A DNA stretch of 64,000 nt from assembly GCA_016722375.1 (NCBI GenBank), contig JADKJG010000002.1, forward strand, positions 62,001 to 126,000, given 5' to 3'. Below, piece by piece: positions 43,133 through 52,457 of this stretch. Within the stretch, counting starts at the first letter, position 1; each line of letters begins with the position of its first letter. The notes beneath the pieces are model-generated. The model did no database searches. It worked only from the letters and a program-made list of their open reading frames with translations, and was not told the origin of the DNA. The DNA comes from Bacteroidota bacterium. Lineage in GTDB: Bacteria; Bacteroidota; Bacteroidia; Chitinophagales; LD1. The translations under genes and the position numbers were made by a program.

Positions 43133-46100
43133 TTAAAAGCTGACTACACAGTCGTCCTGTTCTACCATAATTCCTTCGTGTAAATACACTTTTTTAACTT
43201 CTCCTTCGACCGGTGCCGTTATTGTTGATTCCATTTTCATGGCTTCGATGACAAATAAAGGCTGGTTTTTAGATACCAGTTCACCTTCTTTCACAAATAC
43301 CTTTATTAGTTTTCCCTGCAAAGGGGCACCAATATCGTTGGCATTGGTGGTTTTCAGGTGTTGAATTTTTGTGGACTTGACTGTTCGGTCTTGTACATGG
43401 ATAGAGCGCGTTTGTCCGTTGATCTTGAAAAATACATCGCGTATTCCTTCTTCGTTGGGTTCACTCATATTCAGGTAGCGCACCAACAAACTCTTACCCG
43501 GTTCAATGGTGATGAGAATTTCTTCGTAGGGTTTCATGGGATAATAGAAAGCCGGAGTGGGAATGGTGGATACATCACCGAAGTTTTTTCGGAACTTATA
43601 GTATTCGTCGTAAACCTTGGGATACATTTTCATAGAAAGAAAATCTTCTTCCGTCCTGTTTTCATCATATTTTGCCCGAAAGGCGTTTAACTCCCGGTCG
43701 AAGTCGGTAGGTGCCAGATGTGCATTGGGACGGTCGGTAAAGGGGGCTTCATCTTTTAGAATTATTTTTTGAAGTTCTTTAGGAAATCCTCCATAGGGTT
43801 GGCCTAATTCGCCGCGGAATAATTGTTTGACAGAATCGGGAAGAGAAAGCGTTTCCCCCTTCTTCATGATATCCTCAACGGTTAAATCGTTCGAAGTCAT
43901 AAACAAAGCCATATCTCCTACTACTTTGGAAGAAGGAGTGACTTTGATTAGATCGCCGAACATTTCATTGACTTCGGCATAGTTCTTTTTGATGAGTTCA
44001 AACTTGTCTTCTAATCCAAGCGAACGCGCTTGCGGAAGGAGATTGGAGTATTGTCCACCGGGAATTTCATGCTCATACACTTCGGCTGTTCCAGCTTTCA
44101 ATTCACTTTCAAAAGGATAGTAATACTCGCGAACTACTTCAAAATAGTTGGAGTAAGCGTTTAATGAAGGCAGGTTAACCCGATTTTCCCGTTTATGCCC
44201 TTGCATCATGGCTACGATAGAGTTAAAATTGGGCTGGGAGGTAAGCCCACTCATGGAAGCCAGAGCCACATCAATCACATCTACTCCTGCCTCAATGGCT
44301 TTCATATAGGTAGCCGCCTGAAGAGAACTGGTGTCATGTGTGTGAAGATGTATGGGAATTTTGATCGCGTTCTTTAGCTCGCTGATAAGGATTTCAGCAG
44401 CATAGGGTTTGAGTAGTCCGGCCATGTCTTTGATAGCCAAGATGTGTGCGCCTTCGCCTTCAAGTTGTTTTGCCAGTTCAATGTAATAAGCGAGGTTGTA
44501 TTTTTTATTTTTCTTTTCATCTAGAATGTCGCCGGTATAGCAGACACAGGCTTCAGCAATAGAGTTGGTTTTTTCTCTGACGGTTTTAATGCTCATCTTC
44601 ATTCCTTCCAACCAATTCAGCGAATCAAAAATTCTGAAGATATCTATACCATTTTCTGCGCTTTTTTCAATAAACTTAGCGACCAGATTGTCCGGATAAG
44701 CGGCATAGCCTACAGCATTGCTTCCACGGAACAGCATTTGCAGGAGAATATTGGGCATGGCTTTACGAATCTTTCTTAACCGGTCCCAAGGATCTTCGTG
44801 TAAGAAACGCATGCAAACATCAAAGGTAGCACCGCCCCATACCTCCATCGAAAAAATTTCGGGATGATTCTTGGCCATTCCTTCTGCTACGGCGAGCATA
44901 TCTACATTCCTCATGCGGGTGGCAAAAAGGGATTGGTGTGCATCGCGAAGAGTCGTATCGGTATAATGTATTTTCCCATCACCTTTCAACGCTTCGATGA
45001 ATTTATCACGCCCTAATTCATTCAGTAAATCCTTACTGCCTTTCGGAAAAGGCGCATTGAAATCAAAGGGAGGGATTATCGGTTCCCGGAATTTCTTATC
45101 CACGTCATATTTGCTCACATCCATATGACCATTTACCTTCAGGTCACCTAGATAGCGAATAGCTTTAGTGCCACGGTCTTTGTCCAGTCCCCATTTTGGA
45201 GATAGCAATTCAGGGTTCTTTGTGATAAATCCAACCGTGGCTTTGCCGGACTGAAATTCTTCATTCTCCATCACCTGCATCAGGAAAGGGATATTGGTCT
45301 TGACACCTCTAATACGATACTCCGTAAGCGTACGGTGCATTCTTTTGGTGGCGCCTTTTAATGTGCGGCTCCAAGCTGATATTTTTACCAGCATGGAATC
45401 AAAGAAGGGAGAGATTTTTACACCGGGATAGGTACTGCCTTCATCTAACCTGATTCCAAAGCCCCCTGCATTGCGATATGCGATAATGGTGCCATAATCT
45501 GGTTTGAAATCATTTTCAGTATCCTCGGTAGTAACCCGGCACTGGATAGCAAAACCATTGCATTTTACATCATCCTGTGAGCGTAGAAATATTTGCTTAT
45601 GCGCCAGTTCATAACCGGCGGCAATCAAGATTTGCGAGCGAACGATGTCTATTCCTGTTACTTCTTCGGTAATAGTATGCTCCACCTGTATTCGTGGATT
45701 TACTTCAATGAAGAAAATGTGATGGTCTTTATCTACCAGGAACTCTACGGTGCCGGCGTTGTTATAATCAACATGCTTGGCGATGCGAATGGCATACTCA
45801 AATAGTTTCTCACGAATTTCATCGGGAAGAACAGAGGGCGCTAATTCAATCACCTTCTGAAATCGCCTCTGGACGCTGCAATCTCTTTCGTATAAGTGAA
45901 CGATATTTCCGTAGTTGTCGCCCAATAACTGCACCTCAATGTGTTTGGGATTGTCAATGAACTTTTCAATAAAAATGGTGTCATTGCCAAATGCTTTCAA
46001 TGCTTCGTTCTTAGCATCTGTAAACGATCGGCTCATCTCTTCTTCATTCTTTACTTCGCGCATACCTCTTCCTCCTCCACCGGCTGCTGCTTTAAGCAAT

Positions 46101-46579
46101 ACCGGAAAGCCGATACGGGATGCTTCTGTCAATGCATCGGTTAAAGTTTCCAATGGAATCTGACTGTCGGGAATTAAAGGAATAGCCACTTCCCTGGCTA
46201 AAATCTTTGCAGAGACCTTGTCACCTAATTTCTCCATCACTTCGGGGCGAGGGCCAATAAAGGTGATGCCTTCTTCAGCACATCGTTTTGCAAATTGGAC
46301 GTTTTCTGAAAGAAATCCATAACCGGGATGTATGGCATCTACTCCGTTCTTTTTCGCCACCCGGATGATTTCTTCAATATCCAAATAGGGTTTCAATGGT
46401 TCTGAGTTGGGACCAATTTGGTATGACTGGTCGCATTTGTACCGATGTAGAGAATACCGGTCCTCATAGGTATAAACACCTACGGTTCTTATTTTTAGCT
46501 CAGAAGCAGCACGAAAAATCCGGATGGCAATTTCTCCCCGGTTAGCCACCATGAGTTTATTGAATTTAATGCTATTCAT
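43133..46579 (-). CDS. pyc: Pyruvate carboxylase
   Basis: The 1148-residue single-chain enzyme carboxylates pyruvate to oxaloacetate. Domains in order: biotin carboxylase (MVANRGEIAIRIFRA, ATP-grasp loop AAAGGGGRGM, EVNPRIQVEHTITEEVTGIDIV), carboxyltransferase (DTTLRDAHQSLFATRMR, the metal-binding HLHTHDTSS, ASMSGLTSQPN), allosteric/PYC linker, and biotinyl domain with EAMKMES near the C-terminus. Full length and intact, one of the few long genes here without a frame break. It gives anaplerotic input to the TCA cycle. Confidence 0.97.
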   Translation of the reverse strand: MNSIKFNKLMVANRGEIAIRIFRAASELKIRTVGVYTYEDRYSLHRYKCDQSYQIGPNSEPLKPYLDIEEIIRVAKKNGVDAIHPGYGFLSENVQFAKRCAEEGITFIGPRPEVMEKLGDKVSAKILAREVAIPLIPDSQIPLETLTDALTEASRIGFPVLLKAAAGGGGRGMREVKNEEEMSRSFTDAKNEALKAFGNDTIFIEKFIDNPKHIEVQLLGDNYGNIVHLYERDCSVQRRFQKVIELAPSVLPDEIREKLFEYAIRIAKHVDYNNAGTVEFLVDKDHHIFFIEVNPRIQVEHTITEEVTGIDIVRSQILIAAGYELAHKQIFLRSQDDVKCNGFAIQCRVTTEDTENDFKPDYGTIIAYRNAGGFGIRLDEGSTYPGVKISPFFDSMLVKISAWSRTLKGATKRMHRTLTEYRIRGVKTNIPFLMQVMENEEFQSGKATVGFITKNPELLSPKWGLDKDRGTKAIRYLGDLKVNGHMDVSKYDVDKKFREPIIPPFDFNAPFPKGSKDLLNELGRDKFIEALKGDGKIHYTDTTLRDAHQSLFATRMRNVDMLAVAEGMAKNHPEIFSMEVWGGATFDVCMRFLHEDPWDRLRKIRKAMPNILLQMLFRGSNAVGYAAYPDNLVAKFIEKSAENGIDIFRIFDSLNWLEGMKMSIKTVREKTNSIAEACVCYTGDILDEKKNKKYNLAYYIELAKQLEGEGAHILAIKDMAGLLKPYAAEILISELKNAIKIPIHLHTHDTSSLQAATYMKAIEAGVDVIDVALASMSGLTSQPNFNSIVAMMQGHKRENRVNLPSLNAYSNYFEVVREYYYPFESELKAGTAEVYEHEIPGGQYSNLLPQARSLGLEDKFELIKKNYAEVNEMFGDLIKVTPSSKVVGDMALFMTSNDLTVEDIMKKGETLSLPDSVKQLFRGELGQPYGGFPKELQKIILKDEAPFTDRPNAHLAPTDFDRELNAFRAKYDENRTEEDFLSMKMYPKVYDEYYKFRKNFGDVSTIPTPAFYYPMKPYEEILITIEPGKSLLVRYLNMSEPNEEGIRDVFFKINGQTRSIHVQDRTVKSTKIQHLKTTNANDIGAPLQGKLIKVFVKEGELVSKNQPLFVIEAMKMESTITAPVEGEVKKVYLHEGIMVEQDDCVVSF

Positions 46580-46647
46580 GCTACACTATAAGTTAGGTCG
46601 CTAAATTAGAAGGAAGAATGAATCGAAAAAGTCTAACGGATATTTAT

Positions 46648-47046
46648 TTAGGAGAATAATAGCTTCCAATAGAAGGAAGGACTTTTTAGTCGGCTCCGAA
46701 TATCCAAATCGTTAAACATGTGCGAGATGGTTTCACCAATAATTGGATTGTCATTCGCTTTATGCACCACCATATTGAACAAACCCGGGAAGTTGACCAG
46801 TGTGCAGAGTCGGGTAGATAACTGTAGTTCAGGCCATAGCCGTCGGTATAATTCTTGGTCATATTGCTGCATAAATGAAGCGTCAAAGCTATTACTTGTC
46901 AAACATCTTTCTACCTGAGCCGCTGCTAACATGCCGCTCAGCATCGCGTTGCCAATACCCTCTCCGGTAAAGGGGTCCACCAATTGTGCTGCATCACCAC
47001 AAAGCATGAACCTATTCCCGGATATACTTCGCTTTTTTGTTCCCAA
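46648..47046 (-). CDS. Geranylgeranyl reductase family FAD oxidoreductase, C-terminal part
   Basis: Encodes the second FAD motif LCGDAAQLVDPFTGEGIGNAMLSG and the helical C-terminus. Reading upstream in this frame gives GFAPLGTKKRSISGNR, so the apparent ATG is internal. The middle of the protein (KKNIKLKQTFDWMM ... IKLAS, about 47058-47163) lies in a third frame. It is separated from this part by a missing base near 47057 (GG read for expected GGG on the minus strand). Confidence 0.82.
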   Translation of the reverse strand: MGTKKRSISGNRFMLCGDAAQLVDPFTGEGIGNAMLSGMLAAAQVERCLTSNSFDASFMQQYDQELYRRLWPELQLSTRLCTLVNFPGLFNMVVHKANDNPIIGETISHMFNDLDIRSRLKSPSFYWKLLFS

Positions 47047-47130
47047 TGGAGCGAAGCCAATTTAATATCGCCGATAAGTTCTGCCTTTTCAAATCGGCTG
47101 CGAATCGCTGCATTTTCGTTCATCATCCAG

Positions 47131-47883
47131 TCAAAAGTCTGCTTTAGTTTGATGTTTTTTTTTCTTAGCGTGGTCGGCGCGAATACCAATTCCCACATTA
47201 GCTATACCGTTTGGCAGAGGAAATATCCAGAAATAACAGGGGAGGATTTCTTTCAGAAAGTGTAATTCAATGAAATGTTGTTTATCCAGATTCCTTACTC
47301 CTTTATAATAGGCCCGCAAACCAAAACAATGATGTTTTGGCTCCAAGAGCAAATGAGCTTTGTCTTTAGCAAAAGACGAGTGAACCCCGTCGGCAGCAAG
47401 GATGAGTTTTGTAGAAACATCTTTGCCTTCTGTTGTTGTTGCGAGGATTGAATCCTCTCTTTTTTCATAATGTCTGATTTCTGTATTCTCCACTAAGGAG
47501 ATATTGGGATCACTTTTAATTTTATCCACTAAGAAATTATCGAAATCCCATCGGCGAGCGATAAAGCCGGGGGGGACCGTTGATTCTTTTTTCATTACAA
47601 AAGGCACGCGCAATGATTTTCCGTTTGGTGCAGTAAAAATAACACCATGCGAGTCTGTAAATTTTGAATCGCTCGCCATTTCTTGAACTAAGTTTTTATC
47701 AATCCGGTTTAGTATTTCTACTGTTTTACCACTGAGTGCATCGCCACATATCTTGTCGCGCGGAAATTGCGCTTTATCTATAATGGTGCAGGCAATATTG
47801 CGTTTAGACAAAAACAATGCTGCCGAGGCTCCGGCAGGCCCGGCGCCAATTATGAGTACATCTGTTTTAGGAGGAAGAGACAA
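47131..47883 (-). CDS. Geranylgeranyl reductase family FAD oxidoreductase, N-terminal part
   Basis: Starts with the FAD Rossmann motif VLIIGAGPAGASAALFLSKR, then DKICGDALSG, FIARRWDFDNFLV, ILAADGVHSSFAK and GIANVGIGIRADHAKKK. The frame fails at a run of nine A (minus strand, 47155-47163). Eight A would continue as KKKNIKLKQTF. The whole gene is 46648-47883 (~412 codons). The family reduces isoprenoid double bonds (for menaquinone, carotenoid or archaeal-type lipids) or acts as a general flavin oxidoreductase. Substrate unknown. Confidence 0.82.
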   Translation of the reverse strand: MSLPPKTDVLIIGAGPAGASAALFLSKRNIACTIIDKAQFPRDKICGDALSGKTVEILNRIDKNLVQEMASDSKFTDSHGVIFTAPNGKSLRVPFVMKKESTVPPGFIARRWDFDNFLVDKIKSDPNISLVENTEIRHYEKREDSILATTTEGKDVSTKLILAADGVHSSFAKDKAHLLLEPKHHCFGLRAYYKGVRNLDKQHFIELHFLKEILPCYFWIFPLPNGIANVGIGIRADHAKKKKHQTKADF

Positions 47884-48007
47884 TCAAAGACCTTTTCCGC
47901 AAGTATAGCGAAGCTTACCAATTTATTTTCTTAGGCTACTTAAATAGAAAGAAAATTGAAGAACAAAAAGGAAATGATAATTTCACATTCGGACAAAATA
48001 ACCTTTA

Positions 48008-48015
48008 TACTTTTG
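48008..48015 (+). promoter_or_regulatory. Bacteroidota -7 promoter box (TACTTTTG)
   Basis: Perfect TAnnTTTG in the 192-bp divergent gap, 60 bp before the T9SS protein start. Confidence 0.6.
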
Positions 48016-48075
48016 CGCGAAGAAAATGGACTCGCCGGAGAATCCTCAGGCTATTTTTTTCTTAAATAGGAATAT

Positions 48076-49662
48076 ATGAAATTGAAAATTGTATTGGCGA
48101 CTATCTGGATATTTGGAGCAGGGCTTTATGGAATATCTCAACCTCTTACAAAATGTTTTGAAATTGAGCGAATCCTCGTAGATGCTTGCAGTTCGGTGGA
48201 AGGAGAAAATGAAATGGTATATTTTCAAGTGGGTCCTGCGCCATTGAATACTTCTAACCTGAGCGTAGAATGGGCGACAACGGCCAATCCGTGGCTTTCA
48301 GTTTGTCAGAACGGACAGACTAATATTAAAACAGATTCTTTAAATAACAGCATTATGTCCTGTGGCAGATTGATTCAGCCAATTGGGGGGGTGTTGCCGG
48401 CCAATGCTAGGGTGATACTGATTACAAGTACGAATGTAAGCGCGCTGGCTAATTCCTTCGCCAACCTAAGTGATACGCTCTATGTGATTTATCAATGTTT
48501 CGGCAATACACAAGGACATTTTGGCAACAGTGGAAGTGCCGGAATTAAAACGCTGATTATGAAGTTTGCTAATGGCGGTTGCGCTGATACAGTTAAATAT
48601 CAACCATCCTCATTGGTGAATATCAATGGTGCGACCGGTGGTAGTTCAACTCTTCAGGACGGTTCTTCGGTGGCATTTACTTGGGATGGAATAGCCACCT
48701 ACTATAATAACGGCTGTGTGGCTCCTTTTATACCTTCTTTTGTTGATGCCGGTCCAGACACATCCGTTTGTGTAGGAACGCCTATTCAACTTCATGGAAT
48801 GAATGAGGGGGTTAGTGGCTATAGTTGGTTTTCGTCACAGGGCACGTTTGACACTTCTACCATCTTAACCCCGGTTTTCACTCCACAGACTGGAATTTCC
48901 TCTTTTGTTCAGGTAATTCTTTCGGGATTTACCGCCTGCGACACTATCTATGATACTTTGCTCGTGAATTTATCTTCCGGGAGCGCGCCCTTGCTCACCA
49001 TTGACAAGCCTCTAATATGCGCCAGCGATTCGGCACAGATTTGTGCTCCATCAGGGTTTGCTAGTTATCTATGGAATAATGGAAAAACTACTGCTTGTTT
49101 TCAAACTAATCTTGCCGGCAACTATTATGTACAGGTGACAGATGGTGGAGGATGTGATGGCACTTCGCAACCCGTTGCGTTGAACGTGCGTCCGCAGCCA
49201 TCGGTTTCAATTATCCGACAGGGCGATACACTTTCGTCTTATGGAGCCGTTGCATACCAATGGTTGCTTAATAATCAAGAAATATCGGGAGCTACTGCTG
49301 CGGTTTATATTGCGCGTCAAAGCGGTTTGTATTCTGTAGAAATCACAGATAATTTTGGTTGCAAAGCCACCTCTACAGGTATTGATATTTTTATTTCAGG
49401 AGTTAAGGAAATAGATTATACTGGTTTTGTACACGTGTACCCGAATCCTACAAACGACTGGCTGAATGTTTCTCTTGTGAATAATGCCGATACCAGAACT
49501 TATTTCAACCTTTATGATGCCTTGGGACAGAAGATGCTTCACCGCCAATTATCTGAATCTTCTGCACGGCTCAGCATCAGCCAGTTGTCAAAAGGAACCT
49601 ATTTCTGGGATATCGAGCAAGGTGAAAACCGGATGGCGAGAGGTAAAGTATTGATCAGATAG
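48076..49662 (+). CDS. Secreted surface protein with Type IX sorting domain
   Basis: 528 residues: signal peptide (to about residue 22, GISQP), an N-terminal lamin-tail-like domain (CFEIERILVDACSSVEGENEMVYFQVG), PKD/Ig-like repeats (DAGPDTSVCVGTPIQLHG, IDKPLICASDSAQICAPSGF), and a C-terminal T9SS type A sorting domain beginning VHVYPNPTNDWLNVSL and ending MARGKVLIR. The protein would cross the outer membrane by the Type IX system and be anchored on the surface. Ligand or enzyme activity is not visible. Confidence 0.9.
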   Translation: MKLKIVLATIWIFGAGLYGISQPLTKCFEIERILVDACSSVEGENEMVYFQVGPAPLNTSNLSVEWATTANPWLSVCQNGQTNIKTDSLNNSIMSCGRLIQPIGGVLPANARVILITSTNVSALANSFANLSDTLYVIYQCFGNTQGHFGNSGSAGIKTLIMKFANGGCADTVKYQPSSLVNINGATGGSSTLQDGSSVAFTWDGIATYYNNGCVAPFIPSFVDAGPDTSVCVGTPIQLHGMNEGVSGYSWFSSQGTFDTSTILTPVFTPQTGISSFVQVILSGFTACDTIYDTLLVNLSSGSAPLLTIDKPLICASDSAQICAPSGFASYLWNNGKTTACFQTNLAGNYYVQVTDGGGCDGTSQPVALNVRPQPSVSIIRQGDTLSSYGAVAYQWLLNNQEISGATAAVYIARQSGLYSVEITDNFGCKATSTGIDIFISGVKEIDYTGFVHVYPNPTNDWLNVSLVNNADTRTYFNLYDALGQKMLHRQLSESSARLSISQLSKGTYFWDIEQGENRMARGKVLIR

Positions 49663-49693
49663 TGAAGGTTTCATCTACAATCCTCTGCCCTTG

Positions 49694-49725
49694 TTGCACA
49701 TGTGAGGGATGTTTTATTATCTTTG
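49694..49725 (+). promoter_or_regulatory. Bacteroidota promoter of infC (TTG - 21 - TATCTTTG)
   Basis: A perfect TAnnTTTG at 49718-49725 with TTG at 49694-49696 upstream. Transcription would start about 25 bp before the infC start. Confidence 0.7.
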
Positions 49726-49757
49726 CACAGTAAAATTTCATAACAAAACAAACCAAT

Positions 49758-50327
49758 TTGAGCACCTTTCAGCGCCCCTTTAACCCTCGATACAGCAGGA
49801 CACCTTTCAAAAGAGAACCCGAACATCACATTAACGAACGAATTAAGCATCTGGAAGTTCGTTTGGTTGGTGAAAATATTACACCCGGCATTTATCCTAT
49901 TCGCAAAGCCTTAGACATGGCTATTGAGAAAGGTATGGATTTGGTAGAAATTTCTCCAACCGCCAATCCCCCGGTTTGCAAAATCGTTGACTACAATAAA
50001 TTTCTCTACGAAAAGAAGCGAAAAGAGAAAGAGATTAAAGCACATGCCAAAAAGGTGGAGGTGAAAGAAATTCGTTTCACACCGAATACGGACGACCACG
50101 ACATTGAATTCAAAGCAAAGCATGCCGAAAGTTTTCTGAAAGATGGAAATAAAGTAAGGACATTCGTTATGTTCCGGGGGCGGTCTATTGTTTTTAAGGA
50201 AAGAGGAGAGTTGCTACTGCTTCAATTTGCTGATCGGCTCAAGGACTTTGCCATTGTAGAACAATTGCCTGCATTGGAAGGCAAGAAAATGTTTATGACC
50301 TTGGCTCCTAAAAGTAAGAAAAAATAA
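49758..50327 (+). CDS. infC: Translation initiation factor IF-3
   Basis: 189 residues: N-terminal domain INERIKHLEVRLVGENITPGIYP, linker KFLYEKKRKEKEIKAHAKK, and C-domain EVKEIRFTPNTDDHDIEFKAKHAESFL. The first plausible start is TTG 49758, since the next in-frame ATG is at about codon 55. IF-3 genes elsewhere use rare start codons (AUU in E. coli) for autoregulation, so the TTG is credible. rpmI and rplT, often next to infC, are absent: the gene is followed by a terminator. Confidence 0.95.
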   Translation: MSTFQRPFNPRYSRTPFKREPEHHINERIKHLEVRLVGENITPGIYPIRKALDMAIEKGMDLVEISPTANPPVCKIVDYNKFLYEKKRKEKEIKAHAKKVEVKEIRFTPNTDDHDIEFKAKHAESFLKDGNKVRTFVMFRGRSIVFKERGELLLLQFADRLKDFAIVEQLPALEGKKMFMTLAPKSKKK

Positions 50328-50353
50328 ACCAATACTGGTTGAAAATAATAAGG

Positions 50354-50382
50354 CCGTTTCGGAAATCCGAAACGGTTTTTTT
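50354..50382 (+). terminator. Rho-independent terminator of infC
   Basis: Stem CCGTTTCGG (50354-50362) with CCGAAACGG (50367-50375), 4-base loop, then seven T. Confidence 0.93.
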
Positions 50383-50502
50383 ATTTTAATTGACTTGCTT
50401 TTATCTAGTGCAAGGATCTTTCAAAATTATTTAGTTTGTCTTTAACCGCCTCTCAAGCCCTGAGAGAAAGCAAATAATAAACGCAGTGAGTAGTAGGCGA
50501 TT

Positions 50503-50754
50503 AATATAGTCTCTGATGTGATAAGTATATCCAATGTTGCGGTTGGTATAGCGGCGTCTGTGACTGGTATAGCGCCTGTTGTGATCTGTATAGCTCCTTG
50601 TTTGATTAGTAAAGCGGCGGTTGTGATTAGTACTGCGACGTTTGTGATGAGTATAGCCGCTTATTTAATTAGTATAACGGGGATACTTATTGGTTAAGCG
50701 GGGATTATAATTGGTTTTCCGTGGAAAATGATTGGTTAAAGCCTTTAAGAGAGA
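50503..50754. repeat. Intergenic 21-bp tandem array E (12 units)
   Basis: Cores of the type [A/G]GTATA start at 50503, 50524, 50545, 50566, 50587, 50608, 50629, 50650, 50671, 50692, 50713 and 50734: twelve units at exactly 21 bp. Middle units read GTATAGCGGCG then TTTGTGATT, and later units drift to GGTTAAGCGGGG and TATAATT. Period is kept although sequence identity falls to a few positions. It lies between infC and the TetR operon. The remaining flanks (50383-50502, 50755-51144) hold no supported gene. Confidence 0.88.
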
Positions 50755-51144
50755 AATTTAGGAGAAGTGTTTTGCAAAGTAGATAGATTTCGCAAAAGTA
50801 CAGTGGCCAAAGGAGGGATGCATAGTGGGATTATCGAAACTGAAACTTGTGTAAGTCGCTATAAAAGGGTTGATATTGCGAATAATCTATCGCTTATAAA
50901 TGACCTTTTAAATCTTGATGTTTATTCCCATAGGTTAACCAAAATCGGTTTTTATAGAGCAAATTTGGAAATGATGGAAGTGGTTTAGGTGAAAAGCTCG
51001 GAAGGGCAATTTCCTCATCAATACATATCGTATTTGACGACCTAGGCAAGGAAAGAATTACGGAAAGTTCACATTTAGAAAAGGCAGGACTATGTGAAAT
51101 TTGAGTTGGGAAAGTCAATATATGCTGCATTACAAAAAATCAAT

Positions 51145-51167
51145 TACCTTTGTAAGCGAATACTTAC
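51145..51167 (+). promoter_or_regulatory. -7 promoter box with overlapping inverted repeat (possible TetR operator)
   Basis: Perfect TACCTTTG (51145-51152) is immediately followed by GTAAG-CGAATA-CTTAC (51152-51167), a 5-bp inverted repeat over the expected transcription start. It sits 16 bp before the first gene of an operon encoding a TetR regulator, so autorepression is plausible (inference). Confidence 0.55.
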
Positions 51168-51182
51168 TTATGTTAAAGTTGA

Positions 51183-51602
51183 ATGAGCATGAATGGGAAA
51201 AACAATATAGCTGTGGGCTTTCTAACGATGGGGTTTTTTATGGCCTATGGTTTTCTTTTAATTTACCTTCGTGACTTTGCGCCCGACAAAGAATCTTGGG
51301 TAGATTCTTATAGTATTGGAAAGCATTTCGAGAGCAGACTGGCTCATGTTCACGGGAACTTATTTGCATTCTTAAATATTCTCATTGGCTATCTTTTAAT
51401 CCAATTCAGAGCAAAACTCAAAAATACAAAAGCTATTTCTTGGTTGGCATTAACGGGCCTATTAATGCCAATTGGGATTTTGACCGAAGTGTATTTTGGA
51501 TTACCTCCTGCATTAGTATTAATTGGAGCAATTGCAATGACTACTTCTGTAATTTGGTTAGGATTTTCGTTTATCAATTTGAATCTAGACAATGAAAAAT
51601 AA
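51183..51602 (+). CDS. Four-helix membrane protein, unknown function
   Basis: 139 residues with four hydrophobic segments (FLTMGFFMAYGFLLIYL, LFAFLNILIGYLLI, ISWLALTGLLMPIGIL, ALVLIGAIAMTTSVIWLGF) and a conserved-looking HVHGNLFAFLN. The histidines in LAHVHGN at a helix edge suggest a heme- or quinone-related membrane domain, but no family was recognised. First gene of the operon. It overlaps the tetR start by 11 bp. Confidence 0.75.
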   Translation: MSMNGKNNIAVGFLTMGFFMAYGFLLIYLRDFAPDKESWVDSYSIGKHFESRLAHVHGNLFAFLNILIGYLLIQFRAKLKNTKAISWLALTGLLMPIGILTEVYFGLPPALVLIGAIAMTTSVIWLGFSFINLNLDNEK

Positions 51603-52185
51603 AGAATTTACAGAAAGGCAAATTGAAATTATGGAAGCGGCAACGTTTCGCATTGACAGATTTGGAATACAAGAGTTAACCATAAAAAATTTAGCCGCTG
51701 ATTTGCATTTGTCTGAGGCAGCGTTGTATCGTCATTTCAAGAGTAAAAACGAAATATTACTCGGACTATTAACGTATTTTATTTTTGAAATGAATGAGCG
51801 CATTGCCACTATAGTAGCCGATAAGAAAAAACAACCTTCCGAACTTTTGAGAAAAATATTTGCGTCACAACTGAACAGCTTTACACAAAAGCCTGCCATC
51901 GTTAGCGTGATTTTTTCTGAAGGGATATTTCAATTTAATAAAGAATTAAGTGCTAAGGTTTCAGACATGATGGCTCTGATGCAAAAAAATATCCAAGCAC
52001 TAATTACAAAAGGTCAGAACGAAGGAGTTTATGGGAGAATATTAGGTGCAGAACCTATCACCACTATAATTATGGGTAGCATGAGAATGGTAGTTTTAAA
52101 ATGGAAGCTATCCGGTAATAAATCTAACCTGACAACTGATGGGAAAAGTGTATTAGACGGGCTTTTGAAAATGATAGAAAAATGA
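51592..52185 (+). CDS. TetR family transcriptional regulator
   Basis: 197 residues. The N-terminal helix-turn-helix is typical (RQIEIMEAATFRIDRFGIQ, then LAADLHLSEAALYRHFKSK). The ligand-binding C-terminal half is helical and unassigned. It likely represses its own operon, which carries a drug/solute efflux pump and redox-type proteins. Its stop overlaps the next start (ATGA), implying coupling. Confidence 0.92.
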   Translation: MKNKEFTERQIEIMEAATFRIDRFGIQELTIKNLAADLHLSEAALYRHFKSKNEILLGLLTYFIFEMNERIATIVADKKKQPSELLRKIFASQLNSFTQKPAIVSVIFSEGIFQFNKELSAKVSDMMALMQKNIQALITKGQNEGVYGRILGAEPITTIIMGSMRMVVLKWKLSGNKSNLTTDGKSVLDGLLKMIEK

Positions 52186-52382
52186 AAAAAATACTAGTCA
52201 TTATAACCGCTTTGTTTGCCGGGACACTTATCTTAGATAGCTGTACAGGTAATCAGGTTTCGAACCAAACAATTAGTGAAGTAGAACGACCTGTGAACAA
52301 AGCAGCATTGAGCGAAATTAGTTACTTGGAAACAGGTAAAGAACTGGCACTGAAAACTAAATCGAGCTTGGCTAAAATTTAA
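52182..52382 (+). CDS. DUF3365 heme-type lipoprotein, N-terminal part (multiple frame breaks)
   Basis: Encodes a lipoprotein signal (lipobox LDSC, Cys21) and the start of the DUF3365 domain, then breaks at SLAKI. Family-like sequence continues in other frames: NLISAIGEKG (about 52379-52408), AVEFCNIKAI (about 52418-52450), then YTDSMSL into the next piece. Three single-base changes inside about 90 bp are needed to rejoin it. Either this stretch was read poorly or the gene is decaying. Confidence 0.72.
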   Translation: MKKILVIITALFAGTLILDSCTGNQVSNQTISEVERPVNKAALSEISYLETGKELALKTKSSLAKI

Positions 52383-52457
52383 TTTCCGCGATAGGTGAGA
52401 AAGGACAGAAGGGGCTGTAGAGTTTTGTAATATAAAAGCCATCCTTATACCGATAGC

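Noticed and set aside
50767..50988. 73-codon frame after array E
   Set aside because: No recognisable family, no ribosome-binding context, and it overlaps an equally plausible antisense frame. Left unannotated.
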